Assembly (NCBI GenBank): GCA_963556495.2
Contig: OY747713.1
Location: 30,498,461-30,562,460 of the forward strand
Origin: Valencia hispanica
Lineage: Eukaryota > Chordata > Actinopteri > Cyprinodontiformes > Valenciidae
DNA length: 64,000 nt
Reading direction: 5' to 3'
Positions 35,303 to 46,195 of the stretch are shown here, piece after piece. Below the pieces are notes generated by a model. It worked only from the letters and a program-made list of their open reading frames with translations. It was not told where the DNA came from and made no database searches. Each line of letters begins with the position of its first letter. Position 1 is the stretch's first letter. The position numbers and the translations under genes were made by a program.

Positions 35303-36845
35303 TGGGCTCCTTTGATCGGCTCCATCACCTAGTGGGGCCCTCCGTCACTCCCCGCCGGTGACGGGGGCCCCTGCCTGCCGGTGTATCGGTCGTCAATCCG
35401 GTTCGGACCTGGTGCGTGCCTGACCGGGCCTGGGGGGGGCGGTGTGTCGGTCGGCCGATGCGCTGGGCCGATATCTTCCTTTGGTTGGTTGGGGCACCTC
35501 TTTTAGAGGTGCCAGGTTTGGGATTGTTGGGTGATGCCTGCTCGGTGGCTCGGCGGGATGCGGATCCGGCGTCTCTGCTCATTTGATCACCTGTTCTGTG
35601 CACGCCGTGCGTGGCCGGTTCATTGGCGGTTTGGACCGGCCCTGGCCTTTGTTGGATGCCTGGTCTCGGCGCCCTGCGTTGCGCGGGATCAGGACCCGGG
35701 AGCTGGTACAACTTGGTGTCCAGATACTGGCTGAGCCCGGCCTGGGGATGCTGTCCGTCCCCTGCGGCTATCGGTGGGGCCCTGGGATGTTGGCGGTGGG
35801 GATTGGCCTAGGGCGGAGGTGGCGCGTGGCGGCCGGTGGCTGGCCGCGGCCCCTGCAGTACCGGGGGCCACTCGTCGGCCGGTCCCTTGTCGGGTCCCTG
35901 CTGGGGGGTGGGGTGCCCCTGGGCCCCGGCTCTCCCGGTCCATTGACCGGCACGCCCTGGCGCGGTTGCCGGCGGGGCCCGTGGGCTCGTCACTGCTGCC
36001 CCCCGGGCCCCTGCAAAGTGGCCGCTGGATGTTCCCCTGGGGTTCTCCTTTGCTCCACTCTTGGGGGATGCGGTCAGCCCCACCCGGGTCTGCCTGGGGC
36101 TCTGGGGGTCCTTTGGACGTCTTTGCTCCGATCTCCTTCATGTCTGCATCGATTCCTGGGAGACAGATTGATGCCTGCTCACACCAGCTATCGAACACTC
36201 TTATGGAGAAACTTTATATGCACCAGCATGCTAACACACACACATAGATGTGGGGTCTCTGGTGTTTAAGGATATATTCTTGGGCTGAGGTTATCATTAC
36301 TAGAGCTTGATTAATCGGTACCATGAGTTTTTCTGTGACATTGTTGTTGTATTTTTACATCTATTTTTGTGTGATGTGGTTGTGTAATTCTTAGTTCACA
36401 ATGTTTAGTTTGTTTTGTCGATGTTCCTTTTTCGTGTTTTTTTTTGTTTTTTCCGTCTCTCTGCCGTCCTGTGGGTATGGAGGCAGACTTCAATATCTTC
36501 CTGTGTTTTCTTTGTTTCCCTTCCTCTCTTGTATTTTCAACTCACCCTCTCTCTTGACTTTTTGTTTTCTACCTCTCTTCTTCATCTTCCTTCTTTCTTC
36601 TCCTTAATTTTCCGTCTCCGTGTCCATAACATCAGGAAATTAAAACCCCAACAATTCATAATAAAGATTTTTTTACACATATATCAAGTGGAGGACTATA
36701 GCAAAAGCTGTACTGCTCCGCTTGTGAAAGTAAATCTGTTGGGCTTCTACTTGGTACTCAGACACCAATTCTGAGCTCCACACTGCCAAACAGGACACGT
36801 TTAAAAAAATAAAGAAAAAAATAATAATAATAAATAAATAAATTG
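35303..36845 (+). mobile_element. GC-rich non-coding retroposon, copy 1 (5'-truncated)
   Basis: A strongly GC-rich block (35303-36130) is followed by a shared segment (tatatgcaccagcatgct at 36215), a pyrimidine-rich tract (about 36395-36625) and an A-rich tail (36801-36842). The order and many words match 40450-41913. The first ~600 bp of copy 2 are absent, as expected from 5' truncation during reverse transcription. The open frames of up to 228 codons are Gly/Pro/Arg-rich on both strands and differ between copies, so I do not consider them genes. Confidence 0.7.
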
Positions 36846-37264
36846 AAGTTCAAGGTCCCCTGATAATAATCTCACATCTCATTAGCCTAAATTCTCTTTC
36901 TGCTTAAATATTCTTCTCTAAAGCTGTATTGTTCGATCTTTCTTTAAAAATTAATAGACTTGGAATAACGGCACACTCGAACCTCCCCTCTTATGGTTTG
37001 TATTTATTGTACAGGAATGCTTCTCAACCATCGATCAGCGCTTACCAAAAGGTTTTTTTAGTCAGAACTGAATGCACATGAGAACGGGATATTATTTTTG
37101 TCTGCAGAATCCCTTTGTTCCCTTTACCATTTACTATTGCTTACAATGCTATAAATGTAATTTTAAAAATATGATTTAAAAAAAACTTTTTTTTTATTAT
37201 TTACTGAGAATTATACTTTTCTTTGGGTGTGGCACTTTTGTGTTAAGTCATAAATTAACTGGGA
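36846..37264. other. Intron stretch without recognised features
   Basis: AT-rich; nothing recognised. Confidence 0.5.
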
Positions 37265-37610
37265 TTAACCAAGTTTTTGGTTCAACTTTATTAACAACAA
37301 CCAGGCCTGATTACTTCCAGACCTGTAGAATCAAGAAAACACCTAAATATAACCTTTCATACAACATGAATATGGCAAAAAATATCTAAAAAAGCAACAC
37401 ATCAGGAATAGATTAGAAGGAAAATCTTTGACAGGAACCACAGTGAGAGCCATTTTCCAAAAATAGAGAAACAATGAAACTATGGTGGGCCGTCATAGTG
37501 CTTCAATAATTAATTCAAGGGGTCACAAAAGACAAAAGAACACCATCTAAAGGAGAAGAAATTGTTCAGGGGGCAAATACTTTTTCGCAACACTTTAATA
37601 CACACAATTG
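37265..37610 (+). mobile_element. Tc1-like element, internally deleted
   Basis: It begins with an aactttattaacaacaacc block. It continues with ggaaccacagtgagagccat (37434-37453) and ggggtcacaaaagac (37519-37533), both from the N-terminal helix-turn-helix coding part of a common fish Tc1-like transposase. It then jumps to gggggcaaatactttttcgc, the outer end of the same family. Most of the transposase gene is missing, so this is a deletion derivative. Confidence 0.65.
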
Positions 37611-37951
37611 TATTGATAACAGGCTAAAAACAGGCTGCAGGATCTACGAAGCAAAGAAGTTTAAATGTTTTAGTGAGCATCCCTAAAGGTTTAGGTCTAC
37701 CCACAAAACAAAATGAACATTTCCAATAAACCTAGAGAACTCTTTCTTTATTAAGTTCATTGGAATCCTCAATCCCAAAGTAATTAAAGACAATTGATCC
37801 AAATATTATTTAAAAAAATATTTAATCAGATCTGTGTCTTTTAAATTTTGATAGAATTTGTAATTCTCTTCCTGTATCTGCCTCTTGAGAAACTCATTCA
37901 AAATGCATTACTTCATCACCACTGATATATGTTACCTTTGTGTTCTTTCAG

Positions 37952-38048
37952 CGTGTTTTTGGCCGAGCAGTTTGAGTCCCTGCAGTCTCATTTGGACACA
38001 ATGATGCCTGCAGCCAAGAAACCATTCCTACAACAGTTTTATTCCCAG
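37952..38048 (+). CDS. vps50: vps50 exon C
   Basis: 97 bp: one base completing a Leu codon, then 32 codons, ending in phase 0 at CAG|GTATTG. The acceptor is TTCTTTCAG. It encodes [18 protein letters not shown] and [14 protein letters not shown], closely matching syndetin. The open frame runs on into the intron to 38162, but the next exon's [11 protein letters not shown] continues the family sequence directly after the splice. Confidence 0.97.
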
Positions 38049-38574
38049 GTATTGGAAATCTTTTTCTGTGTCCATCCATCTGAAGACAAGGGTCAGAATT
38101 ATCACCATGAATTTGATAGTGTGATCATCATCAACCATGGTTACTCTACTTCCTTAAGTTAGACTTGTATGTATTTTAATTTTGTTATCAATTCAAATGA
38201 AGGTTTTTGTAAGAATTGCTTGCAGCCTTTTGCACTATGTGGTTTACAGGGGTTCTTACCAGATAGCATCTATAAGATCATTGTTATACTCTGTGGTTAG
38301 GAGCCTGGTTCTGAGGTTTCGATGATGTCCAAATACTGTCAAAGAACAAGTTTTTTTATAAATGTTTTTAGACCGTTTTATCATCATGAGTCTAATGATA
38401 ATTAATCAGGATATACAGCTGTTTTATGCTAGTGGCATTCTACAGCTAGTTTCACCTAAGAGAACACGTGACTTTTGTGAAATAACTATGTGCCGTTACA
38501 TTCAATAACATTCGACACATCTAATTAAAAAAGCATCCAAAAGACATCTGTTTTCCTCTTTTTCCCTCTCACAG
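38049..38574. other. vps50: vps50 intron C-D
   Basis: 526 bp, GTATTG to a tttccctctcacag acceptor. No repeat recognised. Confidence 0.8.
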
Positions 38575-38733
38575 ACTGTGTCCACAGCCAGCGAACTGCG
38601 TAAACCGATATATTGGATAGTGGCAGCCAAGGCTATAGACTACGAACAAATGCTGCTCATGATGGCTGGAGTTAAATGGGATATCAAGGAGATAATGTCA
38701 CAGCACAACGTATATGTGGATGTTCTGCTGAAG
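38575..38733 (+). CDS. vps50: vps50 exon D
   Basis: 159 bp, 53 codons, phase 0 at both ends, with a GTAATG donor. It encodes [20 protein letters not shown], then [20 protein letters not shown] and [10 protein letters not shown], part of the conserved C-terminal syndetin domain (Pfam family formerly DUF2451). It has no start codon of its own and is found by homology and splice sites. Confidence 0.97.
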
Positions 38734-38910
38734 GTAATGCTGGTTGTAAAATAAGGAGGTCACTGTATATGTCATATATACTGAGTCAAACGTTTGTGGT
38801 CTATGAACAGTGTTTGCTTAAGTCAAATCCCTGTTAGAGCTTATTCTAATGTTATTAGACCAACTTTGGTAAATTAAATACAACCTTAAGGTGGCTATGT
38901 AACTCTAATT

Positions 38911-39688
38911 CAGTGTTTCTCAAACTTTTTTTATCATTCCCCACTTTGGACAAAGGAGCATACACAAGCCCCCCATGCTTTTATCGCCCCAACAGAATGG
39001 TGACCACGCCTGATTTTTAAAGTATTTTATTTATTTAAATAGCCGAGTTAGTCTACAAGTTTTTAAGGGTATAAATTAGTTGGAAAAAGGGGTTGCGCAC
39101 TGGTATAAAACCGGCTCAGAAATATATGGTGTCAGTAGTTGCTACATATAGAACTTCAGCTCACAGTTGGAGAAAATAAAAGTTGTAGTTTTATCAAATT
39201 TACAAAGCTTTCAAAAGTACAAAATAAATAATAATAAAATAAATAAAGAGCAAGATACTCATCCCTGTGTTTCCTCCGTGGTTGACCGAGTGACTTCTCT
39301 TAGTCTGAAACGTTCCTTGATCTTTTTAGATATTTGTACATTTTGTAGATGGAATCTCTGATAATGCGGCTACTTCAGCTTGTTTTGTTCTGCTGCGATA
39401 TATTCCAACGTCAAACTCCCAGCCCGATGTTCCAGGTCCTGGTTCTGTTTATAATGATGATCACAATTGCTAATTTATTTGAGTGTGTTTAATTTTGTGA
39501 GAGGGGGGAGCTGGTTGATTTAATTTACAGTGCAGTGAAACATTCACGACAGAATCTAGGGGGGAAAAAACTATTTAAATCCTATTGATGTCACGCCCCA
39601 CCTGCAATACCTCTGCGCCCCACTAGTGGGGCTTGCCCCACTAACTCGCCCCACTAGTGGGGCTCGCCCCATAGTTTGAGAAACAATG
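38911..39688. mobile_element. hAT-type MITE with 8-bp target-site duplication
   Basis: The left end CAGTGTTTCTCAAACT and the right end, whose reverse complement is CATTGTTTCTCAAACT, form 16-base terminal inverted repeats. Flanking 38903-38910 CTCTAATT and 39689-39696 CTCTAATG are an 8-bp duplication with one change, diagnostic of hAT elements. Length 778 bp with no transposase. The right part carries two perfect CCCCACTAGTGGGG palindromes (39618-39631, 39649-39662). It lies in intron D-E. Confidence 0.82.
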
Positions 39689-39841
39689 CTCTAATGGAAT
39701 AGCGACCTAAACTTCCAGCAGAAATAAAGCTGAATGTAATAACAAGGAATTGTTATTTTGTTATTATTGTTATTGGAAGTGCTACTGGATTATTTTTTAT
39801 ATTATCATATATATATAAATAGGTATACTGCCTTCTTGCTT

Positions 39842-41913
39842 TTTTGGGGTGCAGTGAGGGTTTTCCATCTCCGCTACCCCATGGCAGCCTGAGTCCCAAT
39901 TTTACTGTTCAACTTAGACACTCACTTATAACATTCTCATGAGACACACATGTTGGGACTTTTGGGGTGGGCACACTTTTTGGCATCCAGAGGAGGAGCT
40001 GTTCAATCAGCTTCACCTCTGCTGCAGCACATTATAAGAACATGCATCAACACCATACTCAAGTAGGAAGAGGGAGGCTAGGGGTCTTTCCACACCCCTG
40101 TTTGCTTTTGACCATCAGGGGTTGGGGTCTGGGAAGAGGAACAGGCAGTTTGGTCAGGGGCCTAGGCTGGTGGGCTGCCTCACCACTGTATGGGCTTTGG
40201 CGGTCTGCTTGTCTCCATCCTAGAGGGCAGGGGGACCTCCTCCTGGGCCCGGGGGCTGGTTGCTCTGCTGGGGTATCAGTACCAGGACCTGGGAGTATAG
40301 TGTGTATGGGGAGTATGAGTGAGTGTACAGCGTCCATTCTTGTGTGTATGGGTGTGCACGTGAGAGTGGATGTGGGTAAGAGGAAGAGAAGGCATGACTG
40401 TGTTCAGGTGCATCCGTCAGGTTGGGTCTTGGGTTCGCCTGGCGCATCTCAGGCCCCCCACCAAATGGGGTCCTCTTTCCCCTCAGTCACTCCCTGATGG
40501 TGACTGATGCCTCTGCCCACCGGTGGGTGGTGGCTCTTGGTGTCCGTGGCTGGGTGGACAGGGCTATCGGTCAGCCGGTGTGCCTGGCCGATGTTCTCCT
40601 TTCTGCGCCGTTGGCCAGGGTGCCTCTTTGGGAGGGGCCAATTTGGAAATGGTTTGGCGGGAGCTGTCAGGTGGCTCGCTGGGGGTCAGGTCCGGCGTCT
40701 CCACTTGATCGCCAGTGTTCTGTGTGTTTCGTGCTTGATTGGTTCATCGGTGGGTTTGATTGAGCTTGGTTGGATGTTTTGTCTGGGTGCAGTGTGGTGT
40801 GCAGGAGATTCAGGAGCTCGGTGTCCGGGTGCTGGCTGGTCTTGGCCTGGGGATGCCGTCCGTCCGCCGAGGCTATTGCTGTGGCGCCCCGACATGGAGC
40901 GGCGGGGCATTGAGGTGTCAGCTGTGGGGATTGGCTTGGGGTGGAGGCAGCGCAGGTCGGCCTGCTGTAGCCGCCTCAGCCTGGTGGCACCAGCGCAGAT
41001 CACCCGTTGACAGATCCCTGGTAGGGTCTCTGCTGGGTGTTTGGGTGCCCTCGGGTCTCCGGCTCTATGGCTGGATCCACACTGGCGTAGCTGGTTACTG
41101 GTGGAACCCGTGGGCTCGTCGCTGCAGCCCCCCGGCCACTGCGTTATAGCTGCTGGATGTTCCCCAGGGCCCTCCTCTGCTCCTCTCTTGGGGGCTGCGG
41201 TTACCCCTGCGTTGGTCTGCCTGGGTCTGCTGTGCTCTGGATTTCTATGGCTCTGATCTCCTTCATGTCTGCTTTGATTCCTGGGAGGCGGATCGATGGC
41301 TCCTCATACCAGCTATTGAACACTCGTATGGAGAAACCTTATATGCACCAGCATGCTCATACAGACACACAGGTGTGGAGATTCCGTTGTTTACTGATGC
41401 ATTCTTGGGCTGAGGTTACCCTTACTAAATCTTGTAATAATCGGTACCATGAGCTTTTCAGTGACGCTGTTATTGTATTTCTGTATAAATTTGTGAGTTG
41501 TGGTTGTGTAGTTCTCAGCTCGTATTGTTTGACTTGTTTTGTCGTTGTTTTTTTTCCTCTCCCTGCTGTCATACGGGTGCGTAGGCACACTGGGCTGTTT
41601 TCTTGTGTTTTTTGTTCCCCTTCCATTCTTGTATCTTCAAGTTACCCTCTCAACTTTTTCTTCTTCTATCTCTCTTCATCTTCTTTCTTTCTTCCCCTTT
41701 ATTTTCCGTCTCTATGACCATAATATCAGAAAAAAACTGGAGCGATTCCTAATAAAGATTTCTTACACATATATTATGCCGAGTACTTTAGCAAAAACTG
41801 TAATGCTACACTTGTGAAAGTAAATCTGTTAGGCTTCTATTTGGTACTCAGACACCATTTCTGAGTGCTGCACTGCCAGACAGGACTCGTAAAAATAATA
41901 CAATAAAAAAAAA
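39842..41913 (+). mobile_element. GC-rich non-coding retroposon, copy 2 (apparently full length)
   Basis: It is bounded by actgccttcttgctt (39827-39841) and actggcttcttgctt (41914-41928), a 15-bp target-site duplication with one change, and ends in an A-rich tail (about 41890-41913). Internally there is a 5' region of about 600 bp, a GC-rich body (40420-41270), a shared 3' domain (tatatgcaccagcatgct near 41340), a pyrimidine tract (about 41530-41715) and the tail. The duplication length, the tail and the 5' truncation of the other copy point to LINE-type target-primed reverse transcription. No reverse transcriptase, tRNA or known RNA gene is recognised in it. Confidence 0.78.
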
Positions 41914-41928
41914 ACTGGCTTCTTGCTT

Positions 41929-42260
41929 GCAGTAAGAGTTCTTGTGCTGGCTTGCTGATGCAGGCGACCAAAAATTGGTCCAAGAGACTCTACTGAAAAC
42001 AATCCTGTTTTGTCTCAAAAAGCTGTACAAGCTATTCTGTGGGCCCTTGTTGAAATAGAATAGAATAGTTCCTCAGCAGGGAGGTTTCAGTTTATCAGCT
42101 ACTAAAAGACAGCCAAAATTGAAGCATATACATGCACTTATTAAATAATTATAAAAAATATGCAAATGTGAAAAAAAGGGAACAAAAGTGTTGATTTTGT
42201 AGATTATATAGCACTTGTTTAAATCAACCTGTTGTGTTGGTCCACCATTCATTTTGTGCA

Positions 42261-42312
<52 letters not shown>

Positions 42313-45300
42313 TATACTATAGTTTTCCAGCTGGTAACATTAAGTTAGTTCAAGTTATTAAGATTGTTGAATCATTTATGCATAAACGCTGGTTTGCTTT
42401 AGGAGGTGAAGATAAAGCTCGTTCTAGTTTTTGTGGTGTCTTTGGTAAACTTTCATTCTTAAAAAAAATTGACTTTCACAACCGTTTATTTTTAGCCCCA
42501 ATTAAGTTCTTTCAGTCATGCATTGACTAAGAAAACATTTTTTTTTGTCTGACACTGTGTTGTCACTTCAGTTTAACTTTTTTTCACACATCTTTAAAAT
42601 CCTTTATTTGAGATTTAGTTAATCATTTTTAATGAACCTGGTCTAAGTCAAATGCAAATATCTCCAAAACTGTCATAATCATTACAGACACCTTCTCATT
42701 GGCCACATAGTTATTTTTAGAATGAAATGATTTCACTGAACATACATCTTTATGCACGCTGGCTACTTGCTTTATGAATTTTTCATGGAAGGAAAAGGAC
42801 ACACAATCCACTTCTCATTTTTCTTTTTCTATTCAATAAGAAAAACCTGAATGCATTAATTATCAAGCAGAAAAGTTTTTTTTAAGTATATTTTTGTTTT
42901 AATAAATTGTAAAAAAAGAAAAAAAAATTTATGGATAAAAATGGGACTGCTTTAAGATTCCTTTAGTTTAAGCATTACGTAATCAAAGTTGTATTTTTTT
43001 AAATATTGGTAAATTTCTTAATTGCTACTCTAATTTCTATTTAAAAAAGAAAGAAAATGGTAAATGAGGTTTGTTTCCATCCATAGTGGGACTAGAATGT
43101 AACAGCTCCAGTAAATGTCTTGCTCCGATGCAATAACTGACTTTTCCTACACCAAACAAAATTACCACCATCACCTGATATAGATCATAATCACCAAAAT
43201 CGACAAAGCTCAAGGAGAGTGATGGGGACATGGTGATGATGAAAAAGAGTAGTCTGAGAAAAAGATGATTATTACTATTCTATAACCAGAAGTTTTTTTC
43301 TGTTCAAAGCACTTTAGAGCCACATTCACCCAGCCGCTCTTACATATGCTCACACGTTTAAACATCAACATGCAAATCGGTAGGCAAATTAGGGTTAAGT
43401 GGCACCACGCCTATCGACATGTTAGGGTACAAAGCTGGAATCAAACCCACAGCTTTTTTGATTGCGAAACAGCTAAGCTTCCCAGTGAGACACAACCATC
43501 CTATACTGTCCTCTTCACTGCCCGCTGTAGTGTGGATCCTCGTTCTGGCTCTTTTGTCACAGTTCCTTATGCGTTTTTGGTCTGGGCAAGTTTAGGTGAG
43601 CAGCTGCTTTATTTTAGACATTTCCTGGCTTAAGAAGAAAAAAATATATAAACAAAATGTGAATTGAGATGCCTCAGTTACATTTATTTCATAGGAATCC
43701 CCCGAAGTGTTGCATTAGGAATTTTGTTAAACAAAATAATCACCTTATGTGGTATTTTTTTAAAGATACATTTATTAAAAGGGTTTTATGCAACCTTACC
43801 AATAATTTAAGTATGTATTTTTTTTGTTATATTTTGGATTGGGTTAAATATAAAAAGAAATTATACTCCAAATAATTCACAAATAATTCACAACATCCTT
43901 CTTAATCATGTCCAGCAGCTGAAAGGATTCTATATAAATGCACATATCAGTTAGATGTTATTTGTTTAACAAGTACTCAAACTCATATTGACTCAGTTAT
44001 TGTTTTTTTTTTGTGTGTCTATTTTAAAGTCTAGCTTTACCAATTCAAATCTTAGGAACAACTTGGGAGTAAAATTCAAACAGGCTCTGTTTTAACTGTG
44101 TAAATGTGTCAGACCAGTACAGCTGATGGGCAACATGAAGTACATTACATCTAGCCTGTATTTCACCACCATCAGGTGCTAATGCCACGCGTCGTCAACC
44201 TGTCAGACAATCCTAATGCATATGGGCTGAGTTATGTTGCATTGATTGAGAAGAGTGTGCCCTATTTTGTTGCACTGCACACACATACAAACACACAGGC
44301 ATATTTTATTCATGAACTCAGGTTGATCGCTGTCATTCCGCTATGATTTGCATATAAAGTGGTGGTGGAATGCAGAAAGCTCTGAATGACTTCTGTGACA
44401 AAATGCTTAAGCCAGGAGTCATTATGAAACTGTTTGTGAATGAATGACATTCAATTATTTGGTGAAAAATTTATGTTGGGTTTACAATTCTTAGTTCATG
44501 TCTTTTTTTTTTTTAAGAAAAAAAAGGACTTGAATTAAAGCTTGAAGACACATCAGCCAGCACCCAATGGAAAGCCCCTTACTAAGGAGCATCCATCTTA
44601 TCTATGCATCTTCTTCTATAAAAAGAAACACAATGTTATGAATGTTTGTCATCCATAATTTAACATTTCAGCAAGCACCAAGTACATAAGACAAACTACT
44701 TCTGTAGGAGTTTTTATGGCTGTAAACCAGGAAACATCAAAACATAGCACACATAATTCCGCTGATAGCCTCTTGTGACCAAAACAACACTGTACATGTT
44801 TATGTCCTGCAGTCTGCATCATCCCCTGGGATAGTTTCTCTTAACGTTTTGTCTCAAAACATAAAAAGCTAGCGATGATGTTGATAAGGATGCAAAGGTT
44901 CACTCAAAGTATGTCGTTTAGGAAGTGCAATTAAAGCACTGTGCAATTTTAATTAAGTTAAGGATAACCCTGAAAGCTCACTATTAGATAGGATGCTGCT
45001 AGATGCATTGTTTGTTCTTTAGGAGATGTATATTGTCCAATCCTTGCTACCCTCTATTCATTACAGTGCATTGAGTAAAATTAAATGGTATTGCGGTATT
45101 TACACCAAAATGTAAAGCTAAACAAACTGATCTTTTTGCTTTTCCCTGTTATAATTAGTTATAACACTTTTCTCTATAGCATTTTGTTACAAAGATAACT
45201 TACAAAGATAAGTACAGGTAAATTATTTTACCTTCTAATTCGTCAGACTTTCTACTGAGATGGCTACAATGCAATTGGCTGTCAAACTGACATATGTGTA

Positions 45301-46073
45301 GCTTTCCAACTTTCAAAATATCATCACCCTAATAAGAGTGATGGGTTGGTTCCCATTAATTTTCTCTGAAGGGCTGTTTATCACTATCAAAAATATTTTT
45401 TTAAATAACCAAAATTTCATGTAAGCGTCGCATTTTTTTCAGCCAGTTGACCTCCAGTGCGCAGCAACAGGTGGAGATGGGAGATCAGCATATTACCCCA
45501 TGCTCTGCACAGTCAAAGGAAGCTCTGTACACTCTGATATCTCATTAAAATGAGTTTAAATTGTAGAAACTGTATAATGGTGTTGTATCTTGGTTAAAAT
45601 GCAGGTTTAGTATTCTCACAAAGTAATTTAGATAAGTTTATTGATCTAGGATTGGCTGAAAGTACATTAAGAAAGCCTCTGAAAAAATTGTTTGAATACA
45701 GTAGTAAAGAAGGGGTTGTATAACTTGCAGCTTTGGTCGATTGTTTTAACCCTTAAAAAATTAAGTCTGTAAGCCAAATAAAAAATATACCTAATGCATA
45801 AAATGTGTTATTTAGTTTGTCCTTCCATCAGGAAACCCTACATATTGAGGCCCTGGTGCCTACGGTTTGCTGTAAAATCACTTGTTTTGGGTAAAGTTTC
45901 ATATTGGATGTTTTATTAAATGGATTTTGAATAAATCACAAAAACTAATAACCTTTCAATTTAACTAATGTCTCAGTGTGCAGGGCCACTATGTCTGATG
46001 CGAAATACCAACAATCAGTTTTTGTTGTTGTTGTAATTTTTGTCCTCAAATGCCGTCTCCTCTCTCCTCTCAG
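41929..46073. other. Intron D-E, distal part
   Basis: AT-rich. It holds the (TA)n tract at 42262-42307 and, at about 43300-43500, a stretch resembling a dispersed fish repeat (agcactttagagccacattc, then a ggaatcaaacccacagc word). Otherwise nothing is recognised. Confidence 0.5.
42262..42307. repeat. (TA)n microsatellite
   Basis: Twenty-three uninterrupted TA units, seen directly. Confidence 0.95.
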
Positions 46074-46195
46074 GAGTTTGAGCAATTTAACAAGCGGCTC
46101 GATGAGGTTTCCAGACATGTGCGGATTCCCCTGCCTGTGTCCAACGTCCTCTGGGAGCACTGTATCCGCTTGGCAAACAGGACTTTGGTTGAAGG
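46074..46195 (+). CDS. vps50: vps50 exon E
   Basis: 122 bp: 40 codons plus two bases, with acceptor CTCAG and donor GTAAGA. It encodes [20 protein letters not shown] and [20 protein letters not shown], a strongly conserved part of the syndetin C-terminal domain. The GG left at the end joins C from exon F to form glycine. Confidence 0.97.

Larger units (their letters stand above)
38734..46073 (+). other. vps50: vps50 intron D-E
   Basis: 7.3 kb, GTAATG to a tctctcctctcag acceptor. It hosts the hAT MITE and the full-length GC-rich retroposon. Confidence 0.85.

Noticed and set aside
35583..36269. 228-codon open frame and overlapping frames on both strands
   Set aside because: They come from the high GC content of the retroposon, are Gly/Pro/Arg-rich in all frames, and are not preserved in the second copy.
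40507..41010. 167-codon and neighbouring open frames in retroposon copy 2
   Set aside because: Same reason; no correspondence with the frames in copy 1.
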